Shown: one piece after another, positions 1 to 8,915 of the stretch
Layout of the letters: the number at the start of each line of letters is the position of its first letter
Numbering within the stretch: position 1 is the stretch's first letter
Assembly (NCBI GenBank): GCA_023898405.1
Contig: CP060221.1
Location: 434,001 to 498,000, forward strand
DNA from: Myxococcales bacterium
GTDB taxonomy: Bacteria; Myxococcota; UBA727; JABDBI01
Direction: 5' to 3'
DNA: 64,000 nt
Made by a program: the position numbers and the translations under genes
The notes under the pieces: generated by a model
Seen by the model: only the letters and a program-made list of their open reading frames with translations
The model's database searches: none
Told to the model about the DNA's origin: nothing

Positions 1-1964
1 TCCGACCAATCAATTTTAAATTTCTTGAGTGCATCAACAATCTTTTTTTTCTCTTGGCTTTCCAAATTCACTTTTACTTTATCTGCCTCGGCCAGTAAAT
101 CGCTGCGCTTCGAACTCTTAGCTGCCTTAAGAAACTCTTGACCTACGATAATGGGAAATTCTTTCTTTAACTTTTCTAAGTTGAGTTTGCCATATTCGAT
201 CTCTTCCTCAGCAGGAGGAGCCAGAAAACTTAAGTCCATAAGATATTTATCTTCTTCTTTTTTATTGGCCAAAAGATGAGCATCAAGATCGATCTCACGC
301 ATTGCAGTATTTTGAAAAAGGCTCAGCTCTTTTGAATCGCTTGCGTTAACAGGAGAAATTTTTATATCAGGCATCACGCCATAGGTTTGAATAACTATAT
401 CTTGGGGGCCGTGGTATTCAGCTACCGTCAATTTTAATGCCGCGGGCTCAATGGGCTTGTCTTTTTCTTTCTTTTCTTCTCTAAGACTTGGAAAATCGAA
501 CAACATCTGCACCGAACCCTTGCCAAAGGTGGCGGAATCACCAATCACAATTGCTCTTCCACCTGCTGGATTATCGGCTGTTACACCACCATACTTAAGA
601 GCAGCACTAACAATTTCTGATGCGCTAGCAGAACCGCCATTGATCAAGACTGCCAACTTAAGATCTTTATCAATTTGACCAGGCGTAGCCATTTCTACTT
701 GTCTAGACTCTTTTTGCGCCCCTTGAGTTGAAACCACTTCACCATTGCTTAAAAATAAATCTGAAATAGCTACAGCTTCACGTAAAAGACCGCCCGGGTT
801 ATCACGTAAATCAATAATGAGCCCCTTCATCTTATTATGGCTTTTGGTTTTCATTTTTAAAATGGCATTTTTCACATCTTTCGCGGTATTTCCCTGAAAG
901 GCTTTGATACGAAGGTAGCCCGTCTGCTCATCAAGCAATGCAAAAGAAACCGAATCGACTTTAATTATGTCACGCATAATTTCGAAGGTTTTTTCTTCTG
1001 CAACATTAGGACGCTGCACTCTGATGCTCACCTTTGTTTTTGGAGCTCCTCGCAGTCTAGTAACCGCATCTTCGAGCGACATGTTTATGGCAGACTCCTC
1101 ATTGATTCTCACAATTTTATCTTTTGCTTTAAGCCCAGCAATCGCAGCAGGAGTACCGTCTATCGCGCTAATGACAGTAAGTGCCCCATCGCGTATCGAA
1201 AGAAATATTCCTATACCGCCAAATTCACCTTTCGTGGTTAGAGTTAAATCACGAGCGTATTTGGGCTCAAGGAAAACTGAGTGAGGATCAAGAGTCCCCA
1301 ACATTGCGTTGATAACGGCATATTCAACTTTCTCCCAATTGATAGGCTCTTCTTTTGATTTTGATTTTATGGCTAAACCTTGCTTTTTCGCTTCGAGCTC
1401 AACAAATTTAAAAATGTCGCGCAAAATAAAAACCATACCCCAAACGGATTTTAGAGGCTTATAGCTAAAAACTTTTTTCGTGCCACCAAGATCAATTATT
1501 ATTTTTTCTTGGACTTCAGAAGCAGACTGCCCATCACTAGAAGGCGATAAGCGTGAAGTTGAGTCTTTATCTTTTTTACTTACTTCTACTTCTTTTTTGG
1601 AAGCTTCCGGCCCGCTGCTCGAAGATGAAGAGCTTGAAGATGAAGAAGAGTCTTTATCTTGTTTGCTTTCCTCTAATTCTTTTTCAAGAGATTTTGGAAG
1701 TGTCACCACTAATCGAGCGATACTTGATTCAAGGGATTCGAGCGATGCAGCAAGCATTGCTCCTGGTTTAATTTTAGTAGGCACACCATATTGAGCGCCT
1801 AAATAAAGCACCACGCGAGGTAAATTTTCAAAAAGCGCCTCTTCCCCTCCTAGCGCTTCTTCTTTGGTCCAGGATAATTCTGGCGCAACAAACAGCATTG
1901 CAAGAACTATGCAGATGATTTTATTTGTTAACTTCATTTTTAATCTAATTTTTCTACTGAACAT
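1..1964 (-). CDS. C-terminal processing peptidase (S41 family), 3' end outside window
   Basis: A secreted or periplasmic serine protease that trims C-termini of envelope proteins. The reading frame was translated by eye from the minus strand and runs off the left edge, leaving about 654 codons. The N-terminus has a signal peptide (hydrophobic IICIVLAMLF). A low-complexity tract of 12 serines follows near residue 110. A PDZ domain (GGIGIFLSIRDG...GLKAKDKIVRIN) and the S41 core come next, with the nucleophile in GGSASASE (bases about 625-640) and the general-base lysine in FGKGSVQ (about 515-530). The ATG at 1964 is preceded by AGGAG, while the in-frame ATG at 1937 has no ribosome site, so 1964 is preferred. 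The poly-Ser linker is unusual for the family. Confidence 0.9.
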   Translation of the reverse strand, partial: MFSRKIRLKMKLTNKIICIVLAMLFVAPELSWTKEEALGGEEALFENLPRVVLYLGAQYGVPTKIKPGAMLAASLESLESSIARLVVTLPKSLEKELEESKQDKDSSSSSSSSSSSSGPEASKKEVEVSKKDKDSTSRLSPSSDGQSASEVQEKIIIDLGGTKKVFSYKPLKSVWGMVFILRDIFKFVELEAKKQGLAIKSKSKEEPINWEKVEYAVINAMLGTLDPHSVFLEPKYARDLTLTTKGEFGGIGIFLSIRDGALTVISAIDGTPAAIAGLKAKDKIVRINEESAINMSLEDAVTRLRGAPKTKVSIRVQRPNVAEEKTFEIMRDIIKVDSVSFALLDEQTGYLRIKAFQGNTAKDVKNAILKMKTKSHNKMKGLIIDLRDNPGGLLREAVAISDLFLSNGEVVSTQGAQKESRQVEMATPGQIDKDLKLAVLINGGSASASEIVSAALKYGGVTADNPAGGRAIVIGDSATFGKGSVQMLFDFPSLREEKKEKDKPIEPAALKLTVAEYHGPQDIVIQTYGVMPDIKISPVNASDSKELSLFQNTAMREIDLDAHLLANKKEEDKYLMDLSFLAPPAEEEIEYGKLNLEKLKKEFPIIVGQEFLKAAKSSKRSDLLAEADKVKVNLESQEKKKIVDALKKFKIDWS

Positions 1965-2086
1965 GGGACCTTCGTCTCCTAAAACTACTGTGCTCAATAC
2001 CAATACGATCGATAAAAAAGGGAGCAAAAAATCCACTAGATAAACTTTGAAACTCCCTTAGATATCTTTACTGGTATATTGGGTGA

Positions 2087-3196
2087 TTATTTGGCATCCT
2101 GTTGCCCCGAAATACCTGCTCGAATAACGGCCTTAAGTAATCTATTTCTCCTCAAATTACCAATCAAACCATAGATTTCATTATAGAGGCTTGGATCTTT
2201 TAAAAGCAGCCCCAAAGAGCCTTTACCATTTTTTACATCTTGCGTCATTAAGGCTAAGTCGTGCGTTGCACTATTCAATGAGTGAATAAACTGCCCATTA
2301 TCCTTTGCATAAATTAAATCGTGTATCACACCTTGCCCAGATTTAATTTCTTCAAGCAGCGACGAAAGCTTAGCAAAACTGATGTTCATTTGCTTTACCG
2401 TTTTTTGCCCTTCAGAATCGTAAAGCAAAGCATGAACTAAGCCATCCCCATCTTTTACCGCTTTTGTAATTGACTGGATATCAGCAACAACGTTCTCAAC
2501 TTTTTTTACAGTAGAACTAATACTTGTTATAGATTTCTTAGTGTCTTTGCCTGCTTGATGATCGTAAATGAGTTCATGCAAAACTCCTTTGCCCGATTCA
2601 ATTTCCTTGAAAATCTTTCTTAATGACTTAGCAGAGCTTGCCAAAGCAGCATCGCCGCCTTCAGCGACAAAACCCTTAAAAACATCTCGTGCATCTGAAA
2701 CTGTTTCAGTTACGTTCTCCAAGATTTCTTGGGCCTGCTGAAGTGCTTTATTAAAGTCGACCGGCGGAGTCGACTTAAGCATCCCACCAACTTGCATTTT
2801 TGGCAGCTCAGACGAGCCTATGCTGATATTAATAATTTTGTCGCCCAATAGACCTTTGCTATCAACGCGAGCTATAGAATCCTCGCGTATCCAATCCATG
2901 GCGCTTTTCGAAATTTCCATCACTACAGTAATATCTCGCGATAATCCAGGTGCATCTGAACGTAATAGAGGAAACCTAATTTTACTCACATGCCCCACAA
3001 CCACACCAGAGAGCATAACATCAGCACCCAAAGCTAAGCCTGCAACATTAGGAAAGTGAGCTTCAATGGAAACCGTGCTATCGAACAAACGTCTCTCTCG
3101 TCCAATCAAAAAGATCAAAAGGACCAAGACTATAAGCCCTATTGCGACAAATAAACCCAAAATTAAATCATAAGAACGGCGCTTTACAGCAGTCAT
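2087..3196 (-). CDS. MCE/MlaD-family lipid-transport substrate-binding protein
   Basis: A 369-residue inner-membrane-anchored MCE protein, the periplasmic lipid-binding part of an Mla-type ABC transporter. One N-terminal membrane segment (about residues 10-30) is followed by one MCE domain (about 38-120: VSIEAHF, GLALGADVMLSGVVVGHV). The C-terminal half is helical and carries four spaced copies of a GxGxxHxLxY-like motif: GKGVLHELIYD, GDGLVHALLYD, GQGVIHDLIYA and the diverged GKGSLGLLLKD. It starts 3 bases after the stop of the ABC ATPase gene, so the two form an operon. No MlaE-type permease gene lies next to them. The pathway (outer-membrane phospholipid traffic) is inferred from the family. 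Confidence 0.88.
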   Translation of the reverse strand: MTAVKRRSYDLILGLFVAIGLIVLVLLIFLIGRERRLFDSTVSIEAHFPNVAGLALGADVMLSGVVVGHVSKIRFPLLRSDAPGLSRDITVVMEISKSAMDWIREDSIARVDSKGLLGDKIINISIGSSELPKMQVGGMLKSTPPVDFNKALQQAQEILENVTETVSDARDVFKGFVAEGGDAALASSAKSLRKIFKEIESGKGVLHELIYDHQAGKDTKKSITSISSTVKKVENVVADIQSITKAVKDGDGLVHALLYDSEGQKTVKQMNISFAKLSSLLEEIKSGQGVIHDLIYAKDNGQFIHSLNSATHDLALMTQDVKNGKGSLGLLLKDPSLYNEIYGLIGNLRRNRLLKAVIRAGISGQQDAK

Positions 3197-3199
3197 TGG

Positions 3200-4000
3200 C
3201 TACAAACCTCCTTGAACTGTCAACAAGACTGCAGGGTCCCCTAGGACAAATCCTCTCACAAGCTCATCTTTACTGCGCTCGAGCTCGCTGAATCTGCCGA
3301 AAGCGCGCACCCTACCTGCATAAAAAAATGCAACATCATCACTAATAAGCCTTACTGCTGGCATATCATGGGTAACTACAATACTTGTACACGACAAGCG
3401 ATCTTGCAAAAACAATATAAGATCTAAAATTCTTCTGGTATTGATTGGGTCCAGCCCCGCTGTTGGCTCGTCATATAGTATAATTTCTGGATTAGTTATG
3501 ATGGCACGCGCTAAACCAATACGCTTTTTCATCCCTCCAGAAAGTTCGCTTGGCATCTTATGCGCGGCATCAGGCAAGCCCACCATGGCAAGTGTCATAT
3601 GCACTCGGTCTGCTATTTCACTTTCACTACAAGCTTTCTGTACAACGAGAGGGTATGAAATATTGTCATAGACATCCATGGAGTCAAATAATGCCGCTCC
3701 CTGAAAAACCATTGCAATACGTTGCCTAACCGGCAAAAAATCATCTTCCTTTTCGAGCGCAGCAATATCCATTCCATCAAAAAGAATTGAGCCTTCATCA
3801 GGCAACTCAAGTCCGATAATCATCTTAATGGTGACAGTTTTTCCGCAGCCAGAGGGCCCTAGAATAGAAAGAACTTTAGATTTTTTTACATCGAGCGTAA
3901 TATTTTGACAGATTATTTGAGAACCAAATGACTTTTTGACTTTGAAAAGTGACAAAGCTAAGGATGGATCTAGTTTTTTTTCTCGAAGCACACCTGGCAT
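3200..4000 (-). CDS. ABC transporter ATP-binding protein, MlaF-like
   Basis: A 266-residue cytoplasmic ATPase that would power lipid transport with the adjacent MCE protein. Visible motifs are Walker A GPSGCGKT (about residues 49-56), Q-loop VFQGAALFDSM, signature LSGGMKKR, Walker B ILYDEPTAGLDP and the switch histidine in VVTHD. The AALFDSM stretch after the Q-loop is typical of MlaF/Ttg2A-type ATPases. It is the first gene of the pair with the MCE gene. The permease that should complete the transporter is not upstream, where an SspB-like gene lies in the same orientation after a 130-base gap. It must be encoded elsewhere. Confidence 0.9.
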   Translation of the reverse strand: MPGVLREKKLDPSLALSLFKVKKSFGSQIICQNITLDVKKSKVLSILGPSGCGKTVTIKMIIGLELPDEGSILFDGMDIAALEKEDDFLPVRQRIAMVFQGAALFDSMDVYDNISYPLVVQKACSESEIADRVHMTLAMVGLPDAAHKMPSELSGGMKKRIGLARAIITNPEIILYDEPTAGLDPINTRRILDLILFLQDRLSCTSIVVTHDMPAVRLISDDVAFFYAGRVRAFGRFSELERSKDELVRGFVLGDPAVLLTVQGGL

Positions 4001-4131
4001 AAATAATAACCATCAGCTAAATCAAACAATATCTAGACATCGCAAAAGACTGAAGAAACGCCTCTACCATCTCAACAATTACATAATTGATTATGAATTT
4101 CCAAATCATGGCACTGGGCCATCAAGAGCCT

Positions 4132-4665
4132 CTATTTTTGGCCGAAATCAATTGAAATAACATTATTACTTTCATCGCAGTCTTCTTCTTCGCAATGTTC
4201 TTGTTTGCAAAGCGTCTGAAATTCCTCTTTGGTCATACCTAAAACCAGCTCAGGTTGCAGATCAGCTGGAAAGTGCTCAAACCAAATTGCATCAGATTTT
4301 AAAGTTGTCGATTGGATACCATAAACACTCGCCCATGGCACCATGCAAAAGTGCTCTCCAGAATCGAACGATAAAGTCGCCCACACTCCATATTCATTGA
4401 AACTAAAATCAGGCACATGAAAGTCATAACAAAAATTTAGTCTTAAACTGCCTTGCACGCTGAATTCTGTAGGAACTTTAACTTCCGAAGCTCTTGCATC
4501 AAAAAGCACCATGACAGTGCCATGTTCTAACCATTCAGCAAAAAGTGCCCGTTTCTTTCTATTGAGCACACATGCAGAAGTTTCTTGCCCTTTTTTTACA
4601 CGCTCTTTTGACAAGGGAAACTCTACCACATTGCTGCTCAGTTCAGACTTATTTGCATCGGACAT
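4132..4665 (-). CDS. sspB: SspB-like ClpXP adaptor (stringent starvation protein B family)
   Basis: A 177-residue cytoplasmic protein. SspB-family adaptors deliver ssrA-tagged proteins to ClpXP. The core matches the SspB fold: MVLFDARASEVKVPTEF, a hydrophobic LRLNF strand, GVWATLSF, then the MVPWASVYGI strand (compare YVPW..V..I in SspB). The DAIWFEHFP segment after the core is like the deltaproteobacterial type. An acidic tail (EEEDCDE) links to a C-terminal NNVISIDFGQK, which could serve as the ClpX-docking peptide. It lies 20 bases downstream of rpoZ with GGGGA before the ATG. The ssrA gene that makes its presumed substrate tag lies about 400 bases away, divergently transcribed. The family call is by motif recognition. 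Confidence 0.75.
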   Translation of the reverse strand: MSDANKSELSSNVVEFPLSKERVKKGQETSACVLNRKKRALFAEWLEHGTVMVLFDARASEVKVPTEFSVQGSLRLNFCYDFHVPDFSFNEYGVWATLSFDSGEHFCMVPWASVYGIQSTTLKSDAIWFEHFPADLQPELVLGMTKEEFQTLCKQEHCEEEDCDESNNVISIDFGQK

Positions 4666-4685
4666 AGAATTTCCCCAAGCTTTCT

Positions 4686-4949
4686 CTAGGAGCGCAGACC
4701 ATGTTTAGCCTGGTATTCTTTACTCAAATCAGAAAGAGAAGACTCCAACACGTATCTCACTTCTTTATCAAAGCGTACTTTTCCGGCTGCTATCTCTCTA
4801 AGAGCTGTCACCTGTTCGTTATTCTTGTAGCCATCCACTAGTGGGCGACTTCCTTTCATTAACTGCCGCGTACGTGCAGCCGCAAGCAGTACCATAGCAA
4901 AACGGTTATCGATAACTTTTAGACAATCTTCAACGGTCACACGAGCCAT
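4686..4949 (-). CDS. rpoZ: RNA polymerase omega subunit
   Basis: An 87-residue subunit that helps assemble RNA polymerase and, in many proteobacteria, takes part in ppGpp binding. It begins MARVTVEDCLKVIDNRF, which matches the omega N-terminus, followed by the conserved VLLAAARTRQL helix and VTALREIAAGKV. An open frame extends 21 codons further upstream, but the start at 4949 is supported by AAAGGA seven bases ahead and by alignment to the family. It is the promoter-proximal gene of an rpoZ-sspB pair. Confidence 0.93.
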   Translation of the reverse strand: MARVTVEDCLKVIDNRFAMVLLAAARTRQLMKGSRPLVDGYKNNEQVTALREIAAGKVRFDKEVRYVLESSLSDLSKEYQAKHGLRS

Positions 4950-5024
4950 ATAGCAATCCTTTCGTAATTTCGTGTCTGTCTTAGCGGCTTTATTACAAAA
5001 ACTCAACACCATTTAGAACAGGTC

Positions 5025-5060
5025 TTGCCCCATGAGTTTTTGATGATTATACTAGCCTGC
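5025..5060 (+). promoter_or_regulatory. sigma-70-type promoter of ssrA
   Basis: A -35-like TTGCCC (5025-5030) and a -10 TATACT (5048-5053) are separated by 17 bases. The expected transcription start, 7 bases after the -10 box, is exactly the first base of the tmRNA acceptor stem. The region is shared with the divergent rpoZ operon, whose own promoter is not obvious. Confidence 0.7.
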
Positions 5061-5445
5061 GGGGGTGATTATGGATTCGACGGAGGATGGAAGTTTTAAA
5101 TGGCACGTCGCGGGTTTTTCGGTAACCGCGTAAAAATACTGAAAAAACATAAATGCAAACAAAAATGTTGCGCACAGCGGCTTTGCTGCTGTAGCTGCCT
5201 AAGCTTAATAACCTTAGAGTAGCCACTGGTCCGGAACTGGCTTGGGTGCCGGGTAGCTGGTGAAAAACCCCACAGGCTGGTCTTTAGGCTTTTTTAGTCG
5301 GCCTAAAGATGAGAAATAGGCTAAAAACTGCCATAAAAAGCCTGCCACTGGGCGTTTTGTGGGAGCGCAAACCAGATGGCTAAACGTGTAGAAGTTTAAA
5401 GCAGATATCTTGCGGACGCGGGTTCAAATCCCGCCACCTCCACCA
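5061..5445 (+). ncRNA. ssrA: tmRNA (ssrA)
   Basis: Transfer-messenger RNA, which rescues stalled ribosomes and tags the unfinished protein for proteolysis. The 5' end GGGGGTGATTATGGATTCGA and the 3' end GGTTCAAATCCCGCC...ACCA form the tRNA-like domain. The 7-bp acceptor stem pairs 5061-5067 with 5435-5441, and CCA is encoded. The resume codon GCA is at 5155. The tag reads ANKNVAHSGFAAVAA and ends at TAA 5200-5202. The last residues AVAA fit ClpX/ClpA recognition. The start of the tag differs from the enterobacterial ANDENY. Confidence 0.95.
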
Positions 5446-5455
5446 AATTTTTATT

Positions 5456-5475
5456 AGCCCTTAGGGGCTTTTTTA
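5456..5475 (+). terminator. Rho-independent terminator of ssrA
   Basis: AGCCC, a TTAG loop and GGGCT form a 5-bp stem followed by a run of T, starting 10 bases after the tmRNA 3' end. Confidence 0.8.
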
Positions 5476-5606
5476 ATTTTTTAACCATATAATTGATTTT
5501 TTTTAAAATATTCAAAAACTTTTTTGGCAAATATTTTTAAAGCAATCTGTTGATTATTTTTAATAAATATTACAACTACATTGCACAGATTTAACTAGCA
5601 TCTGTA

Positions 5607-6192
5607 ATGAAACTAAAAAATAATAACACGTTACATAATTTTACCCTTGAGTATTTTGCATGCTCCCCTCAACAGACAAAGCATACAGGCAATCACCAAG
5701 CTACTAACAAAGCAAACACATTAAAAAAGAGCGATAGCAAAAATAAGAAAGATCAACAGCAAAACTCAGACAATTCAGACAATAAAGTTCAACAATGTCC
5801 TCAAGATAAAGTTCATTACATCGAGAGCTTCCACAAATTCTCTAGGGAAGTTATGGAGCTAAATTATCCTGATACTATTAGCAGGCTAATAGAATTTCAT
5901 TTTCCTCTAACAGTGATGGAGCAATCTTGCTCGTGACTTCTCCCTGCCGGGTTTGATGGATATTCCGATGCATGTTCCTTACAAGATGGCTCTATTTTTA
6001 ATATTAAAAAGATGAAGGATCAGTGCGAGGATATAAGATGAATAAATCACCACCACATATTCCATACACTCCATATACTCCGTTCCAACATAGACCCCGG
6101 CACACTGATTGAACAACTGCCTGAAAATATTCGATTGGAGATAGAAAGGATTGGCCATATGATTCATAAGTGGAAAATTTCAACAAACCCTT
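5607..6192 (+). pseudogene. degraded coding region of unknown identity
   Basis: This is the only coding-like content of the 900-base gap between ssrA and the thioesterase gene. An open frame of 109 codons (5607-5936; Asn/Lys/Gln-rich, then SRLIEFHFPLTVMEQS) ends. Protein-like sequence then continues in other frames: SLPGLMDIPMHVPYKMALFL in the next frame, and RSNIDPGTLIEQLPENIRLE up to TAA near 6192. This looks like one gene broken by two or three frameshifts. No ribosome site is clear, and I do not recognise a family. It could instead be chance open frame in AT-rich DNA. Confidence 0.35.
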
Positions 6193-6372
6193 AATAAAAC
6201 TCTTTGCTGCACAAAAAAAAAATTTTGTATTTGTTTACCATCTAAATCCCTTGTATCTAAACGAAGAAAATATATGTTTCAGATTATTTTTTTTGCAACA
6301 AAACAAAACGCTGTTCGATAACTGCATGAGTTATTTTTTAAAACTTAACTTTCAATATAAGCAGAGGTCTTC

Positions 6373-6876
6373 ATGAGCCACTCTCAACTACGTCCAGGCA
6401 CTGTTTCTTATACTCGCGTTCACATGACCCAAGTGGTTATGCCGCAACACACCAACCCTCACGGCACTGTGTTTGGTGGCGAGATTATGAGTTGGATGGA
6501 TATTTGCGCTGGAGTAAGTGCTCAGCGTCATTGCCGCAACAATGTTGTTACTGTCTCATTTGACGAAGTGCATTTTGTTATTCCTATCAAACATGGTTTT
6601 GTCGTTTTGCTGGAAAGTCAAGTAAATGCAGTTTTTAACTCTAGTATGGAAATAGGCATATCAGTAAGTGCAGAAAACCCTCGTACCGGAGAGCGAAAGC
6701 TTGCAGTTAAGGCCTATGCCACTTTTGTGAGTCTCGATGACTACAGCAAACCTCTGAGGTGCCCTTCTTTGATTATTGAAAACGATGAAGAGCTCCAGCG
6801 TCAAGAAGCCGCTAAGATACGCCGTTCTTTGCGACTTAAACACCGCGCTACTTACGAAATTCCTACCAATGTTTAA
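6373..6876 (+). CDS. acyl-CoA thioesterase, hotdog fold (YciA-like)
   Basis: A 167-residue cytoplasmic thioesterase that hydrolyses acyl-CoA to free acid and CoA. The hotdog signature is clear: MPQHTNPHGTVFGGEIMSWMD (about residues 23-42), with the N/H and acidic residues of the YciA/BACH active site, then VTVSFDEVHFVIPIKHG and the RTGERKLAVKAYATFV strand. AGAGGT precedes the ATG. Its 3' end overlaps a convergent small secreted protein gene by 14 bases. Chain-length preference cannot be told from sequence. Confidence 0.9.
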   Translation: MSHSQLRPGTVSYTRVHMTQVVMPQHTNPHGTVFGGEIMSWMDICAGVSAQRHCRNNVVTVSFDEVHFVIPIKHGFVVLLESQVNAVFNSSMEIGISVSAENPRTGERKLAVKAYATFVSLDDYSKPLRCPSLIIENDEELQRQEAAKIRRSLRLKHRATYEIPTNV

Positions 6877-7123
6877 ACCAGTGATGCTGATGCGGCCTTC
6901 TCACGCTTTTCCAATCTTTCCACTCTTTATAAGCATCTCCTTCGGGGGAAAATTTTCGCCATCCAAATTTTGGTACATATCGCCAAACATAATCAGGATC
7001 ATCCTGAAAAGTATTGATGTTTGCTTCGTTGAAATTAATCTTTGAGCGTCTATTAGAAGTTTGCCCAGCAAGCAAAGTGCTGCCCAAAAGAGCTATCACA
7101 AAAATAAAACTAATTTTTTTCAT
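6863..7123 (-). CDS. small secreted protein, unknown
   Basis: An 86-residue protein with a clean signal peptide (MKKISFIFVIALLGSTLLAG). The short mature part is rich in Trp, Lys and His (VWRYVPKFGWRKF, KEWKDWKSV) and ends HQHHWFKHW. The aromatic and basic composition suggests contact with surfaces, nucleic acid or metal, but no family is recognised. It converges on the thioesterase gene with a 14-base overlap. AAGGG precedes the start at poor spacing. Confidence 0.6.
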   Translation of the reverse strand: MKKISFIFVIALLGSTLLAGQTSNRRSKINFNEANINTFQDDPDYVWRYVPKFGWRKFSPEGDAYKEWKDWKSVRRPHQHHWFKHW

Positions 7124-7319
7124 AGAGCAAACACCCTTAATTTAATACATAATTTATTCTCAACTAAGCTTAACAATTCAAAAGTATTTTTTCACCAAAC
7201 AACCTCCAAAACAGGATCTTACTTTGTAAAATTTATGTGCATATAAAAAAGTAAATTATTACACTAGGCTGCTTAAAAAAATAGCTTACTTTTACCCGCA
7301 GCTCCGTTTGGGGGATTAC

Positions 7320-7916
7320 ATGAAATTAGTTATAAAAATAGGATGCTTAGCAGCAAGCATATCCTCCGTGATCATAGTTTCATCATGCGGGAACGATGAT
7401 TTACTTCAAGCTTACCTTGCAGGAAGAAGGTCTAAGCAAGAAGCACCAGAGGAAACGAAGCTACTTAATGAATCGCAGAGGAACGAAGATCTACACTCAG
7501 AGCTTAGTCTCGCCTCTAAAAGCACAAAAAATTCTCCCCAAGAAAAAACAAATAACTCAACGAGTATCAGAAAAGAGAGCCAATTGAGCGAAAACGATGA
7601 TAACTACGTTGGCCCGTTCATCGGCCAGCTACCCTACTATTGCAATCCCTTGAGATATCCCGCTCATATTATCAACACAGCCAAAGCCTGCAGGCCTTAT
7701 TTAAGAAAGATCTACCAAGGCCAAAGCTACCCTTGGACTGAAGCCTACGATGGTTATGATGGAAAATTTTTCTACGATCCTGCAGACCGACTTTACAACG
7801 GATATGGTTTCAAAGATGCTTACGACGACAATTACTACGCTTATCCTCAACAGCATCGCAAAAATAGCCACAACCACCACCCCTATGGCTATAGTAAGCA
7901 TCAAAAATTTAGGTAA
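7320..7916 (+). CDS. lipoprotein with Tyr/His-rich C-terminus, unknown
   Basis: A 198-residue lipoprotein. The signal peptide ends in a VSSC lipobox, so Cys23 would be acylated. A charged, low-complexity linker follows, then a domain rich in Tyr, Asp and Pro (YCNPLRYPAH, YDGYDGKFFYDPADR, GYGFKDAYDDNYYA) and a His-rich tail. An upstream TTG at 7308 is in frame, but GGGGGATT fits the ATG at 7320 and gives a normal lipoprotein signal. No family is recognised. It sits in a run of small exported proteins. Confidence 0.7.
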   Translation: MKLVIKIGCLAASISSVIIVSSCGNDDLLQAYLAGRRSKQEAPEETKLLNESQRNEDLHSELSLASKSTKNSPQEKTNNSTSIRKESQLSENDDNYVGPFIGQLPYYCNPLRYPAHIINTAKACRPYLRKIYQGQSYPWTEAYDGYDGKFFYDPADRLYNGYGFKDAYDDNYYAYPQQHRKNSHNHHPYGYSKHQKFR

Positions 7917-7927
7917 AAGCGGTTAAG

Positions 7928-8620
7928 TTAAAAATCGCCCCAAAAATCGGATGGTTTTATTTTATCCAAAGATAATAAAACCTCGTTAAGTGATTTTTTT
8001 GATGCCATCAATAAATCTAAAGCCCTTTGTTGTTCGGCTTTACTCAAATACAGCTTGGTGTGCAGTTCTTCTTTCTGTTTATTTATTGCTGCATTTAGTA
8101 TTTCGCCAGCATGATTGGGTTCAATGTTAATCTGCAGAGCATCATCTAATTCGTCTGCACAGCTTTGATAAATTTTATGAGTTTGTTCATCATATTCATC
8201 TTGAGAATCCAAAATAGCCGCAGCCTCCTGTAGAATTTCTGATTCTAAACTAAGCTTTCCCTCACCTTCTTTGGCAGGCACAGCGGGAGATAGCACTGCA
8301 GTATTTAGAACCTCTGGCTCCTTTCTTGTCGATGTGATTTCATCAAGCATCGTATCAGATTCAGTCAGTACACGCCGCGCACCAGATACTGTGAATTTGC
8401 GCTCATGAAGCAAGTGCTTAACAGCAGAAAAAAGTACTACATCCTTCTTACGGTAAATACGCACACCGTTTTGAGATTTTTGCGAGCGAATTTGCGGAAA
8501 TTCTGTTTCCCAAAAATGAATTTCGTGGGGTTTAACTCTTAATAAATTAGCTACTTCTGATAATTTAAAAAAATTTTTTTTGGGAAGTGTTTCATTCATC
8601 AATATTTCTCTTGCTATCAC
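7928..8620 (-). CDS. MerR-family transcriptional regulator
   Basis: A 230-residue DNA-binding protein. The N-terminal MerR winged helix (about residues 18-85) includes FFKLSEVANLLRVKPHEIHF, WETEFPQIRS, NGVRIYRKKDV and the wing region. The rest is helical and acidic with no visible effector-binding domain. MerR genes of this kind often follow ihfA and pheT in deltaproteobacteria. Here an exported-protein gene on the other strand separates them. The start is GTG at 8620 (GAGGG upstream); ATG at 8599 is an alternative. Confidence 0.88.
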   Translation of the reverse strand: MIAREILMNETLPKKNFFKLSEVANLLRVKPHEIHFWETEFPQIRSQKSQNGVRIYRKKDVVLFSAVKHLLHERKFTVSGARRVLTESDTMLDEITSTRKEPEVLNTAVLSPAVPAKEGEGKLSLESEILQEAAAILDSQDEYDEQTHKIYQSCADELDDALQINIEPNHAGEILNAAINKQKEELHTKLYLSKAEQQRALDLLMASKKSLNEVLLSLDKIKPSDFWGDF

Positions 8621-8915
8621 GCTCGCCCTCGCTCCTTCTATAGCTTCAAATCAATACAATGTGTCATCTATACAATACTGCAACCGATTGAAATTTCTAA
8701 TTTTAGTTATTAAACTTACAGCATAAATCAAGCGTGGTAATAGCCCAAGTTTGCTGAAAATTATTAAATCGTCATGCAAGGTTCATACAGATTAATAATA
8801 GGACACTATTCAAGCAAAGATACCTTAGCGAACTGACCAACCACTTATAAAAGCACTTCAAAATATAAAAAAAGAATTTCCCAAAAGCATCGAGCTCCCA
8901 AAATAGGAGTTCGAT

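Noticed and set aside
2019..2060. AAGGGAG/CTCCCTT inverted repeat between the MCE and protease genes as a terminator
   Set aside because: The loop is 28 bases and no T-run follows; not a convincing terminator.
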